This document shows positions 17,993 to 26,862 of a stretch of 64,000 nucleotides of DNA, piece after piece; the stretch's first letter is position 1, and the number at the start of each line of letters is the position of its first letter. Below the pieces are notes generated by a model. That model saw only the letters and a program-made list of their open reading frames with translations. It was not told the origin of the DNA and did no database searches. The stretch is from Aeropyrum camini SY1 = JCM 12091. GTDB taxonomy: Archaea > Thermoproteota > Thermoprotei_A > Sulfolobales > Acidilobaceae. Where the stretch lies: the NCBI RefSeq assembly GCF_000591035.1, contig NC_022521.1, positions 1-64,000 of the forward strand, read 5' to 3'. The translations under genes were made by a program, and so were the position numbers.

Positions 17993-20368
17993 TCAGAACA
18001 AGTAAGACAAGCCATATATTGCTATTGTCACTATTGCTAAGAAGCCGAAGTATAATGCCATTGTGTCAATGGTTTCTTTAGTATGCCCGGTGAATCCTCG
18101 GATCCAGACTTTCATTAGTAGATAGAAGAGAACCAATACGCCCGCCAGGAGGTGCAGTGAATGTGATAATAGTACGGTGAATGTCGTGGCCACTAGGGGA
18201 TTCTCCAGGCCCTGGCCTAGACGCACTGTGGTTAGCCAGTCAAAGCCTGTTAGGGCAAGGAATCCGAGGGATAGTAGGATTCCAAGGGATAGACCTGCCA
18301 GGCTTAGACTCCTGTCACCAATCTTGGCGGCCCTCGCTGCTATGTATATAAATAGCCAGGACCATATCATTGTCAACACACCAAGTAGCCCTAGATATAT
18401 ATTATGCAGGAAGAGCCCGCCAGGCAGTGAGGGGTTTTCCAGTCTCATCAAAACATATGAGCCTAGGAGCCCTGCAAAGAAGACTGCATCGCCGAACAGG
18501 AAGAAGTACATTCCCAACTTGACTCTGTGGATCTTGGTGAAAGGCCACCTCTCCTTCGTCTCAGGTGGTTCTTCAAATTGGAACCTCTCGCTAAAGTCAT
18601 CCCTAAACCATCCATAGACTGAATATACTGATATTATAGCCCCAGCTATCATAATCGGTAGTGAAAAAGGTACTTGGGCTATCCACATTCCAAGGCCAAG
18701 TAAGAATAGGAAGGGCCCAAAACTTATTAGGAGTGGCCATGGGCTCAAATGGTTGCCATGGTGGCCGTTGCCTGAAGGTATCGCACCGTCTGTAGATACT
18801 ACCATAAGTCTACCGTTCTGGACAACAGGTATGCCATCAAAGTTAAACTCTGATGGCGGCGAGTCTATGAGCCATTCATAGCTCCAAGCTCTCCATGGAT
18901 TCTTCTCGGCGGGCTTCCCGTACTTTGCGGAGTAAATCAGGTTCGCGAACATTATCAAATGACTTAACCCGAATATGAAACCGCCGACAGTTGCAATAAA
19001 ATTCAGTGGTCCCCAATCAGTCCAAGCTGGGTATGTGAAGATACGTCTTGGCATTTCTATTAAGAGGAACATTGGGAAATAGAGAATATTGAACCCAATG
19101 AAAGATACGATGAAATGTATCTTGCCGAGACGCTCGTTATACATTCTTCCCGTCATTTTTGGGAACCAATAGTACAGGCCTCCGAACAAAGCGAATAGCG
19201 CTGCTCCTACCATGACATAGTGGAAGTGAGCGACGATCCAGTATGTTCCTCTGTTTCCTACGTCTAGAAGTGGGTTAGAGTTGAATACGCCGCTGAATCC
19301 TCCAATGATGAATACAGCTATTGAACCCAGAGCGAACAACATTGGAGTTGATAGCTTTATAGCTCCACCTAGTAGTGACAGAATGGCTAAGATCGTTATT
19401 ATTCCGAATGGAACTGATATGAGTTCGGTGTTGAACATGTGCAATTTTAGATACATAAGGTCGATGCCCGTCATGAACATGTGGTGTGCGTAGACGCCAA
19501 AACTCAGAATGGCAGCAGCTATTAGTGCTCCTATTATAACCTTCCTTCCTAATAGAGGTCGTCTACTGAAAACTATTATCATGTCTAGAGCTAGTGCGAG
19601 GCCTGGGAATAGTACTATATAGACTTCCGGATGTCCGAAAAACCAAAACAGGTGGTTCCATAATAGTGAACCCCCCTCTGGCCAGCTAAATATTGCTGCC
19701 TGGAATAGCCTGTCAACTCCTAGAAGAACTAGTGCAGCCTGCAGAGACGGGAAGGCCCATAACATCATTAGCACTGTTAGAAATATGCCCCATGTGAATA
19801 TCGGAAGCCCCATTAACTTGTAATTCTTCGCTCTATTTTGAAATATTGTAACAAGGAAGTTAACAGTCCCTACAGTAACAGATGCCACCATGAAGAGTAG
19901 CCCGAATGCAGTCAGGTTTGCACCATAATTGGGGGTGAATTCGTCCGTGTTTAAGGGGGCATATGCAGTCCACCCGAAGTCCGCGGCTCCTCCTGGCAAG
20001 AAAAGACCAGCAAGCATTAGGAGCCCTCCGAAGAGGAGTAGCCAATAGCTTAGGGCGTTCAGCCTGGGGAAGGCCATGTCTTTTGCTCCCAACTGTATAG
20101 GGACAAAGTAGTTAGCAAACGCAAATCCCAGGGGGCTGATGAACCAGAATACCATAAGGAGGCCATGATTCGTGACAGCTTGATTAAATTTTGCGGCATC
20201 AAGAAAAGTGTTTTCTGGAACACTAAGCTGAATCCTGAAGAGTAGTGCAAGTGTACCAGCCACTATGAAGAAATACAACGATGTAACTAGGTAAAGTATG
20301 CCAACGTCCTTATGGTTAGTTGTGAAGAGCCACCTCTTTATAGAGTATAATCTACCTTCACCACCCAA
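17993..20368 (-). CDS. coxA: Haem-copper oxidase, fused subunits I and III
   Basis: The 791-residue product joins subunit I (residues about 1-500) to subunit III (about 600-791). In subunit I are the low-spin haem His in VTNHGLLMVFW, FGHPEVYIVLFPG with the copper-B His, the proton-channel Glu and the cross-linked Tyr, HHMFMTG with two further copper-B His, and AHFHYVMVG with the haem ligands. The HPEVY word places it among A-type oxidases. Subunit III adds about five helices starting near IHRVKLGMYFFLFGD. It reduces oxygen to water and pumps protons. Start TTG with GAGGTAG upstream; subunit II ends 1 base before. Confidence 0.95.
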   Translation of the reverse strand: MGGEGRLYSIKRWLFTTNHKDVGILYLVTSLYFFIVAGTLALLFRIQLSVPENTFLDAAKFNQAVTNHGLLMVFWFISPLGFAFANYFVPIQLGAKDMAFPRLNALSYWLLLFGGLLMLAGLFLPGGAADFGWTAYAPLNTDEFTPNYGANLTAFGLLFMVASVTVGTVNFLVTIFQNRAKNYKLMGLPIFTWGIFLTVLMMLWAFPSLQAALVLLGVDRLFQAAIFSWPEGGSLLWNHLFWFFGHPEVYIVLFPGLALALDMIIVFSRRPLLGRKVIIGALIAAAILSFGVYAHHMFMTGIDLMYLKLHMFNTELISVPFGIITILAILSLLGGAIKLSTPMLFALGSIAVFIIGGFSGVFNSNPLLDVGNRGTYWIVAHFHYVMVGAALFALFGGLYYWFPKMTGRMYNERLGKIHFIVSFIGFNILYFPMFLLIEMPRRIFTYPAWTDWGPLNFIATVGGFIFGLSHLIMFANLIYSAKYGKPAEKNPWRAWSYEWLIDSPPSEFNFDGIPVVQNGRLMVVSTDGAIPSGNGHHGNHLSPWPLLISFGPFLFLLGLGMWIAQVPFSLPIMIAGAIISVYSVYGWFRDDFSERFQFEEPPETKERWPFTKIHRVKLGMYFFLFGDAVFFAGLLGSYVLMRLENPSLPGGLFLHNIYLGLLGVLTMIWSWLFIYIAARAAKIGDRSLSLAGLSLGILLSLGFLALTGFDWLTTVRLGQGLENPLVATTFTVLLSHSLHLLAGVLVLFYLLMKVWIRGFTGHTKETIDTMALYFGFLAIVTIAIYGLSYLF

Positions 20369-20369
20369 A

Positions 20370-21110
20370 CTACCTCACCTCCAAAGACTCTATAATAACT
20401 TCACCTAGGGAGTCGTACCAAAACTCAAACAGCTCGGGAGGCAGAACAACTGCTTTCGTTATCATCTCTGCATGGCCGACTCCACACAGCTCGTAACACT
20501 GTACTCTATATGTACCTGGTTTTTCAGGTAGGGTCCAAAATACGTTTACCTGTCCAGGTATCGCATCGATCTTAACCCGTAGATCTGGAATTGTGAATGT
20601 GTGGAAGACATCTTCGCTTACAACTCTAAACAAGACCAGTCTGTTCTGCGGTAAGTATAGCTTGTCCGTTTCTATACCGTTGGGATATCTGAAGGTCCAT
20701 CCCCATTGGAAGCCGACGACTTCTACAACAAGAATGTCATCGCGGCCGTCAAAAATTGATATGTCTTCAGCTTTCTTCACTTCATCAACTATCTCAAGCT
20801 CTTGTAGAGGCTCGGAAAGCTTGTTAACAGATATATAGCTCTCCACGAATACAGTTAGAAAAGATCCCAGTATTAGGAGCACTATCGCACCAACTATTAT
20901 CGTTCTTCCTCTCTCACCTGGGATAACGCCCGGCTGGATCTCGTCTACTCCACCTCCTCTGCGTCGAGCATAATATAGTGGTATAAAGATAAGGCCAGCG
21001 TAAACTAATGCTCCTATTATGATGGCAACTAGGAGATAGAAACCGAAAAGATTCCACCATAGTTCTGCAGTTTTAGAGAGTTCCGCTGGGTTAAAAGGGT
21101 AGTGGAACAT
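20370..21110 (-). CDS. coxB: Haem-copper oxidase subunit II
   Basis: The 246-residue product has two N-terminal membrane helices (about 17-45 and 70-92) and an outside cupredoxin domain. The binuclear CuA site is complete: His in DVFHTFTIPD and CYELCGVGHAEM with two Cys, His and Met. The aromatic patch VVGFQWGWTFRYP is the usual electron entry. It would accept electrons from the neighbouring blue copper proteins or a cytochrome c. ATG at 21110; 21 bases after the first cupredoxin gene and next to subunit I/III. Confidence 0.95.
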   Translation of the reverse strand: MFHYPFNPAELSKTAELWWNLFGFYLLVAIIIGALVYAGLIFIPLYYARRRGGGVDEIQPGVIPGERGRTIIVGAIVLLILGSFLTVFVESYISVNKLSEPLQELEIVDEVKKAEDISIFDGRDDILVVEVVGFQWGWTFRYPNGIETDKLYLPQNRLVLFRVVSEDVFHTFTIPDLRVKIDAIPGQVNVFWTLPEKPGTYRVQCYELCGVGHAEMITKAVVLPPELFEFWYDSLGEVIIESLEVR

Positions 21111-21131
21111 TCCGTTTTACACCCCCCCTTC

Positions 21132-21734
21132 CTATCCTTCAACTACGATTATCTGGTTAAACATGCCTGAGGATGCATGTGGTTTGGGGAACGTGCCTTC
21201 CATCTCGAAACACGCTACAACATATATTCCTGGTTCTCTAAAAGTCACTCGCAAAACTTCACTCTCTCCAGGTTCCAGCTCGACCATGTAAGTATCAGCT
21301 ATTATAACATTACCCAGTGTCTTCTCTATCATCTCTAACATGGCTTCATCATGAACCTCAAGTACCATCGTTATAATCTCCTCTTCACTTAGGTCGGGCC
21401 TCTCATTTGCGAGCCTTATTGCAGCCTTCTCTATCATGGAAGCCATTTGCTCTATGTCCATAACAAACATGAACTCATGCTCTACAGCACCCTCGTTAAC
21501 TAGTCTGAAAATGACAGGCTCTCCGACCCTCACAATTATTGGGTCAGGATTAGGCTCTATCTCGTATTCTCTGAGTGATATCGTGTAAACACTGCCAGGC
21601 TGGCCTGAAAGATTTTCCCCAAAGACCACTAGATATCCGAATGCAACTGATGAGGCTACGAAAAACAATACCGCTATTGCGACTACAGTTATGAGGAGCT
21701 TATCGCCAGACTCCTCTCTAACTACTTCCCCCAA
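21132..21734 (-). CDS. Membrane-anchored cupredoxin with a helical insertion, first gene of the oxidase cluster
   Basis: The 200-residue product has one N-terminal membrane helix (about 13-36). The copper ligands are split: His in GAVEHEFMF and then Cys, His and Met in VACFEMEG...PHASSGMF. Between the first His and the later strands sits an acidic, clearly helical insertion of about 50 residues (from DIEQMASM to about TLGNV), unlike small blue copper proteins and unlike the other cupredoxin of this cluster. TTG start at 21734 with GAGGTG 6 bases upstream. Likely an electron carrier to the oxidase; the insertion may dock a partner. Confidence 0.8.
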   Translation of the reverse strand: MGEVVREESGDKLLITVVAIAVLFFVASSVAFGYLVVFGENLSGQPGSVYTISLREYEIEPNPDPIIVRVGEPVIFRLVNEGAVEHEFMFVMDIEQMASMIEKAAIRLANERPDLSEEEIITMVLEVHDEAMLEMIEKTLGNVIIADTYMVELEPGESEVLRVTFREPGIYVVACFEMEGTFPKPHASSGMFNQIIVVEG

Positions 21735-21810
21735 ATACTACACCTCATAAAAGAATGGCCTGTTCTCACTAGTCACCAATAGTTTAATGCCGTTGATATT
21801 TACAAATAAA

Positions 21811-21820
21811 ATATTTTTAA
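21811..21820 (-). promoter_or_regulatory. Probable promoter of the oxidase cluster
   Basis: TTAAAAATAT on the minus strand in an AT-rich block; transcription would begin near 21785, leaving a leader of about 50 bases. A second weaker box near 21780-21787 is possible. Confidence 0.35.
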
Positions 21821-21934
21821 ATATTAACACACTTAAAATAGGTTTTGATAGTATCAAAGTTAAATGAGTGCCAATATATAAACCTATAAAATGTTCAACT
21901 ACCAAATACTGGCACCAGACCCTGAACAATTATC

Positions 21935-22470
21935 CCAATAGAAGGTGGCATATTATCAATGTAGGAGCTAAATAAAAATAGAAAGAAAATTTAAAACTAC
22001 TAGACGATTTTAGGAACGAACCCCAAATTCCCACGTTAATTTAGTATAATCATTATCGTTCCTGTAGCTAGTAGATACAAACATTTAACCATCAAAATCG
22101 ACAACCCTAAAAGGTAAAGGGAATTTGTAAAAAATTCTCTGCTATAACTACAGATCCTCCATTATAATTCATTTCTAATACCTTATATCTTTTTACCACA
22201 CAAGCATGTAGCACGTAAGTCCCATCTAATGACGAAGAATATGTACAATACAGGACCACGTTATTACATTACATTATGTAATAATATTAGTGTGCATTTC
22301 CTTTTCCCAGCTGCCTAGCGACCACTCTTACACTCTCAGTTTCATCTAGATTTATCTTATAATTACCTAATTACCTTATAACAAATCGACATCTTGCTGG
22401 TAACCTTTTTATAAGGAGAAGTATGAGGGTAATGGCCCACACGGGATCATTACTATAAGAAGACAGCTTC
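21935..22470. other. AT-rich gene-poor stretch
   Basis: No convincing gene in either strand. It contains a perfect palindrome at 22261-22284 and, near 22407-22423, a TATA-like word followed by AAGGAG and an ATG that opens only 11 codons. Composition matches the decayed gene that follows, so the whole stretch may be decayed accessory DNA. Confidence 0.4.
22261..22284. repeat. Perfect inverted repeat, 9-base arms
   Basis: TTATTACAT and ATGTAATAA separated by 6 bases (TACATT, itself echoing the arm). No gene starts close by; it could be a remnant operator or protein-binding site. Confidence 0.5.
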
Positions 22471-22894
22471 TTAGCGGCTGGAGTCAAGCCACTTAGGTCC
22501 TTTATGAAGGTACCTTTCTTTTCTTTTGGGTTTATAGACATGGCTCATATAAACAGCTTGCTTATCATCATAGCGGTTTTACTCTGCATATAAGTTATAC
22601 CTGTTTGTTACGACGAGCCTAAACACTCTCCTTAGTTCACTAGGCTCTGTATTAGAACCATCAACAGGTGGTCCTATATTCTTTCTTATATTCTTAATGT
22701 ACTCATACTTGCGTGATCAAAACCATTCAAATCACCAAATACTTCTACTTGGTCCTTAGGTCCTTTATATTGCAGTTTGGCTTCACAGTAGCATCATCTT
22801 AGTTTCCAATGATGCTGGCCACGGTATCGCTGGCTGTTGTATCCTTCCCTGCAAGGAATTGGTCGGCAACATGGTTATAGTTATAGATAGAGCG
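22471..22894 (-). pseudogene. Decayed gene of unknown family
   Basis: Reading the minus strand, protein-like text continues across three frames. From 22894 to 22802 there are 31 codons including NHVADQFLAGKDTTASDTVA, closed by TAA. A second frame gives EAKLQYKGPKDQVEVFGDLN and GFDHASMSTLRI. A third gives RKYEYIKNIRKNIGPPVDGS followed by NTEPSELRRVFRLVVTNRYN, one in-frame TAA, then DDKQAVYMSHVYKPKRKERY and an end at 22471. At least two frameshifts and two stops break it. I do not recognise the family. Composition is AT-rich, unlike the flanking housekeeping genes, so a mobile or viral origin is possible. Confidence 0.55.
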
Positions 22895-22940
22895 TCAAAG
22901 ATTATTCTAGAAGTTGAGAGGCTGGGGTGTGGCGAGGATA

Positions 22941-24410
22941 ATGAATGATGTTATAAAAGCCCTTACTAAGGAGGTTCTCTCTTCATCTGATATAGACTGG
23001 AATCCTCCGCCAGCGCTTCTGCGAGGAGAATCGAGGATGTATGCTCGGGCTACAAAAACTGGGTCGCTTGCCGTGGTGTCTAGTAAGGCCAGGGCCCGTA
23101 GGCCAGATAGGACGCGTGTCAAGTATGATAGTGATGGGGTTTTCGACCGTCTAGTTTCTGAGGCTTGGGGCTATGTTGTTAAGAGGAGTTACTATGCTGT
23201 GGAGCGCTGCGTAGGGTCGGGTGCCCGTAGGTTTCGTGTCTTGGCTTTGGTTGAGAGGTCCTATCCACATCTGGCACTCATGTCCCACCAGAACTTCTTC
23301 CCCTGTGGCTCCTCGGGCAGCTATGATATGGTAACTATAGATGTCCCCAGTTATGAGTACACGTGGATGCTGGTGGAGAGGAGGTCTAACTCCACCTTAG
23401 TCCTCGGTAGTGATTATTATGGCGAGCTTAAGATGAGCTTCCTAAGGCTGGCTATGAACGAGGCGAGGGACAGGCATCTAGGCCTGGGTCTGCATGCCGC
23501 GAGCAAGCTATACAGGGTTAGGATACGGGGGTCTTTGAGGGAGTTCGGCGTTCTCGTGTTCGGACTCAGCGGAACGGGGAAAACAACCCTAACAGTGGAA
23601 GACCACGGTCTCCGCCCTCCCGAGACCGTTAGGGTAATGCAGGACGACATAGTGATCCTAGACTGGGGGGGCACTGCCTATGGAACGGAGATGAACCTCT
23701 ATCCTAAGACGGATAGCGTGCCAGAGTTGAGACAGCTAGAGCCTGCGGTACTCCACCCCGACGCAGTGCTGGAAAATGTTGTGGTTAGAGAGGATGGAAC
23801 CCCGGATTTCCTGGATCTAAGCCTCACCAGAAATGCCCGCGCCCTGGCGATCAGAGAGGCCATACCAACAGCCAGCGGGACCGTGGATCTCGAGAAGACC
23901 GATGCCCTAGTCTTCCTTACGAGGAGGCCGGAGATGCCCCCGCTAGCCCGCCTCACAAGCCCCTACCAAGCGGTTGCATACTTCATGCTGGGAGAGAGCT
24001 TCAGGACGAGTGCTGAGGCGGGGAAGCCGGAGCCCGTCAGGGTCCCCGGCTTCGATCCCTTCATGCTGGAGCCCAAGTGGAGGACTGTCTACAGTCTCCT
24101 GGACATTGTTAAGAGTCTAGATATAAACGTTTACGTCATGAACACTGGACACGCGAAGAACAGGAAGATACCTCCTGAGCTTTCGAAACACCTTCTACTA
24201 TCCCTGGCAAGAGATACTGTAGAATGGGATGCTGACGATCATATGGGTTTCGAGGTTGCTGTTAACTCAGGGGGGCTTAGCCTCTCCGATTATAACCCTA
24301 GAGAACTATACGGGGAGAGATACAGTAGCGTCGCCGAATCCCTCCGGAGGGAGAGGATGCAATTCCTCAGCTCAATAGCCGGCCTAGAGTTTCTAGCCAG
24401 CTACGTCTAA
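22941..24410 (+). CDS. ATP-type phosphoenolpyruvate carboxykinase-like protein
   Basis: The 489-residue product has a P-loop FGLSGTGKTTLT (about residues 209-220) whose exact form is typical of ATP-dependent PEP carboxykinase, followed by an acidic metal-binding word MQDDIVILDWGG and, near the C-terminus, NVYVMNTGHAKN, echoing the family's WLVNTG. The kinase-2 region and active-site words otherwise diverge, and the N-terminal 200 residues are not clearly alignable by eye. If true, it would interconvert oxaloacetate and PEP. I chose the ATG at 22941 (GAGG 4 bases upstream) over a TTG at 22914. A run of six T follows the gene. Confidence 0.65.
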   Translation: MNDVIKALTKEVLSSSDIDWNPPPALLRGESRMYARATKTGSLAVVSSKARARRPDRTRVKYDSDGVFDRLVSEAWGYVVKRSYYAVERCVGSGARRFRVLALVERSYPHLALMSHQNFFPCGSSGSYDMVTIDVPSYEYTWMLVERRSNSTLVLGSDYYGELKMSFLRLAMNEARDRHLGLGLHAASKLYRVRIRGSLREFGVLVFGLSGTGKTTLTVEDHGLRPPETVRVMQDDIVILDWGGTAYGTEMNLYPKTDSVPELRQLEPAVLHPDAVLENVVVREDGTPDFLDLSLTRNARALAIREAIPTASGTVDLEKTDALVFLTRRPEMPPLARLTSPYQAVAYFMLGESFRTSAEAGKPEPVRVPGFDPFMLEPKWRTVYSLLDIVKSLDINVYVMNTGHAKNRKIPPELSKHLLLSLARDTVEWDADDHMGFEVAVNSGGLSLSDYNPRELYGERYSSVAESLRRERMQFLSSIAGLEFLASYV

Positions 24411-24472
24411 ACCTCCTACCCGATATTATACTGCAGCCCCTTACCCGTGGAGTCTTGGGGTTGAATATATTC

Positions 24473-24478
24473 TTTTTT
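24473..24478 (+). terminator. Oligo-T terminator after the PEPCK-like gene
   Basis: Six consecutive T about 60 bases after the stop at 24410 and before the next promoter. Confidence 0.4.
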
Positions 24479-24490
24479 CCATTTCAAGCA

Positions 24491-24499
24491 TATTATTTA
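24491..24499 (+). promoter_or_regulatory. TATA-like box of the sugar ABC transporter operon
   Basis: TATTATTTA, with expected transcription start near 24520 and a short leader holding GGTGGG before the TTG at 24539. Confidence 0.45.
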
Positions 24500-24538
24500 T
24501 GTTTACAGCAATAGATTATTTTTTATGATGGTGGGATA

Positions 24539-25945
24539 TTGGAGGCCTCTAGATCGATAGCCATAACCGCAGGCCTACTCATAGTTGTCATACTGATATC
24601 CCTCTTCTCCTACCTCTCTATAACATCCAGGATAGAGTCGATTGAGCAAAGTATTAGCAGCGTCCAAGAGGACATATCTGAGGTTCAACAGAAGATCTCC
24701 AATATAGAGCAGGAGGTCAGAGGGATTAAGGAGGCGGCTGGAGCCGAGACTACGACACCGACAATAGAGACCGAGACGAAGACAGAGACTGTTGTTGTGG
24801 AAAAAGTTACACTCACAGTCATAGGCCCCTGGTCTGGCAAGGAGCAGGAGTACTTCATGACAGTGCTGGAGAAGTTCATGGAGGAGAACCCCAACATAAC
24901 CATCAAGTACGTGCCGATGAGGGCTGAGGAGGTAGCAAGGACTCTCTCAGTCCAGTTCGAGGCTGGAGTCACCCCCGCAGACGTCGTGATAACCCCCTGG
25001 GCCTGGTGGATTGTTGAGATGGCTCAGAAGGGTCATGTAGTGGAGGTAACCGGTCTAATCAACGAGGACGAATATGTAGGCGGAATACTTGACAGTGTGA
25101 AATGGAATAACAAGCTATGGGGAGTCCCCTTCACAATGTGGCTTAAACCCGGGTTCTGGTATAAGAAGTCGTTCTTCGCCAAACACGGCCTATCAGAACC
25201 GAACAGTTGGGATGAGTTCCTACAGCTGCTCGACCAGATAAAGGGTATCGAGGGTATAAAGAACCCGATAGTCTCGGGAGACAGCGTGGGCTGGCCGCTC
25301 AGCGACGTTACCGAGCACTTTATCATAGCCTTCGGCGGCCCCGAGCTCCAGTACAAGCTGATAACGGGCGAGGTCTCCTTCACTGACCCGCAGGTAGTGG
25401 AGATCTTTGAAAGGCTTACAATGCTGATAGAGCAGGGATACTTTAGCGAGCCGATAGAGTGGACAGGCGCTGTGGAGAAGTGGTGGGCTGAAGAGTATGC
25501 ACTATACTTCATGGGCACATGGATAACTGGTATGGTTGAGGATCCCAACGACCTGGCGTTCTTCCCCCTACCCGGTGCTAGAGGGGTTGTCGGGGGTACG
25601 GACTACGCTTTCATACCCAAATACACTGAGAACCTGGATGCGGCGAAGCTGCTACTCCAGTACCTGGCAACCGAAGGGCAGGCAGTCCACGTGTCCACGC
25701 CCGCCGGGAAGGTGCCCACCTGGCTCGGTGTGGATACTGACCAGCTGTGGCCCCCGATGCAGGGCGTGTTCGCCAAGATTAAGGAGCTAAACATGACTAT
25801 AGTTCCAGATCTCGACGATACCATCGGTGGAGACTGGCAGGTCCTGTTCTGGGACCAGCTGAAGCTGCTGTGGGTCCAGCCTGACAGGCTGAACGAGGTC
25901 CTACAGACTCTCGCAAGCGAGCATCCCGCAGCCGGCGGCGGTTAA
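24539..25945 (+). CDS. ABC transporter substrate-binding protein, carbohydrate (family 1) type
   Basis: The 468-residue product has an N-terminal membrane anchor (about 7-25), a coiled-coil stalk of about 35 residues (heptads of Ile/Val with Glu, Gln and Ser), a Thr/Glu-rich linker and then a two-lobed binding domain of the maltose/glycerol-3-phosphate type (FMEENPNITIKYVPM, TPADVVITPWAWW, GTWITGMVEDP). It captures a sugar outside the cell. TTG start with GGTGGG 4 bases upstream. It heads a four-gene operon with two permeases and an ATPase. Confidence 0.9.
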   Translation: MEASRSIAITAGLLIVVILISLFSYLSITSRIESIEQSISSVQEDISEVQQKISNIEQEVRGIKEAAGAETTTPTIETETKTETVVVEKVTLTVIGPWSGKEQEYFMTVLEKFMEENPNITIKYVPMRAEEVARTLSVQFEAGVTPADVVITPWAWWIVEMAQKGHVVEVTGLINEDEYVGGILDSVKWNNKLWGVPFTMWLKPGFWYKKSFFAKHGLSEPNSWDEFLQLLDQIKGIEGIKNPIVSGDSVGWPLSDVTEHFIIAFGGPELQYKLITGEVSFTDPQVVEIFERLTMLIEQGYFSEPIEWTGAVEKWWAEEYALYFMGTWITGMVEDPNDLAFFPLPGARGVVGGTDYAFIPKYTENLDAAKLLLQYLATEGQAVHVSTPAGKVPTWLGVDTDQLWPPMQGVFAKIKELNMTIVPDLDDTIGGDWQVLFWDQLKLLWVQPDRLNEVLQTLASEHPAAGGG

Positions 25946-25959
25946 CCAGGTGTAGCCGC

Positions 25960-26856
25960 TTGTCCGGCCCTCCCCGAGGATATTTTAGATCACTCGTTTT
26001 TCTCCTACCAGCCCTCACTTTCATAACTGTATTCGTTATCGCCCCTTCCATAGCAACAGTGTTTCTTAGCCTCTACGTTGACGGGCAATTCAGCGTGGCG
26101 AAGTATGTGGAGGTTGTTAGCGAGAGGTCTCCCGACAAAGCTCTCATCATGATAACAAGTAGGCCGGAGTCCCCTCCCTGGGGAGCCCTAGTACACAATA
26201 TAATATGGATGGCCATACACATACCCCTTGTAACTCTACTAGGGCTCCTACTAGCCTACCTTCTCAAATACACCTTCGGCTCCTCGGTCGTTAAGACAAT
26301 AGTCTTCATAGGAATGGTCATACCCATGGTTGTGGGGGGCCTTATTATAAGGTTCATGTTCGACGAGCATGTTGGAGTGGTCCCCCTGGTCTTTAATGCA
26401 CTAGGAGTCGATTTCCTTGCTAAAACGTGGACAAACTACCCCCAACTATCCCTCCTGGCTCTGATTCTCGGGTCAGTCTGGCTCTGGACGGGCTTCAGCC
26501 TTACAGTCTATTCGGCCGCCCTTGGCTCTATACCCTCCAGCTTTATAGAGGCAGCCAGGATCGATGGGGCTGGCCACTGGCACATATTCTGGAAGATAGT
26601 GTTCCCACTGGTCAGACCAGCCACCATCATAGTTGTGGTTATGACTATGCTCTGGGACCTTAAGATATTTGACATAGTATATGTGGCTACTCTAGGCGGG
26701 CCCGGGGGCTCCTCAAACGTCCTCGCCCTAGTCATGTACCAGTATATGGCCAGGGCTCTCGACTACGAGGCCGCCTCGGCGGTTGCAGTCATACTAACCC
26801 TCCTAACACTCCCGCCCGGCCTCTGGCTAGCACTACGCCTTAGGAGAGGGGGGTGA
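25960..26856 (+). CDS. Sugar ABC transporter permease, MalF-like
   Basis: The 298-residue product has six membrane segments and the inner-membrane ATPase-docking loop EAARIDGAGHWHIFWKIVFP (about 205-224), the standard EAA motif. TTG start 14 bases after the binding-protein gene, with AGGTG upstream. It pairs with the next permease. Confidence 0.92.
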   Translation: MSGPPRGYFRSLVFLLPALTFITVFVIAPSIATVFLSLYVDGQFSVAKYVEVVSERSPDKALIMITSRPESPPWGALVHNIIWMAIHIPLVTLLGLLLAYLLKYTFGSSVVKTIVFIGMVIPMVVGGLIIRFMFDEHVGVVPLVFNALGVDFLAKTWTNYPQLSLLALILGSVWLWTGFSLTVYSAALGSIPSSFIEAARIDGAGHWHIFWKIVFPLVRPATIIVVVMTMLWDLKIFDIVYVATLGGPGGSSNVLALVMYQYMARALDYEAASAVAVILTLLTLPPGLWLALRLRRGG

Positions 26857-26862
26857 GAGGCT

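Noticed and set aside
21738-21929. 63-codon minus-strand frame upstream of the first cupredoxin
   Set aside because: It crosses the likely oxidase promoter and consists of AT-driven Ile, Leu, Phe and Lys text.
22423-22458. Eleven-codon frame behind a TATA-like word and AAGGAG
   Set aside because: Too short to support as a gene and without conserved context; probably a remnant.
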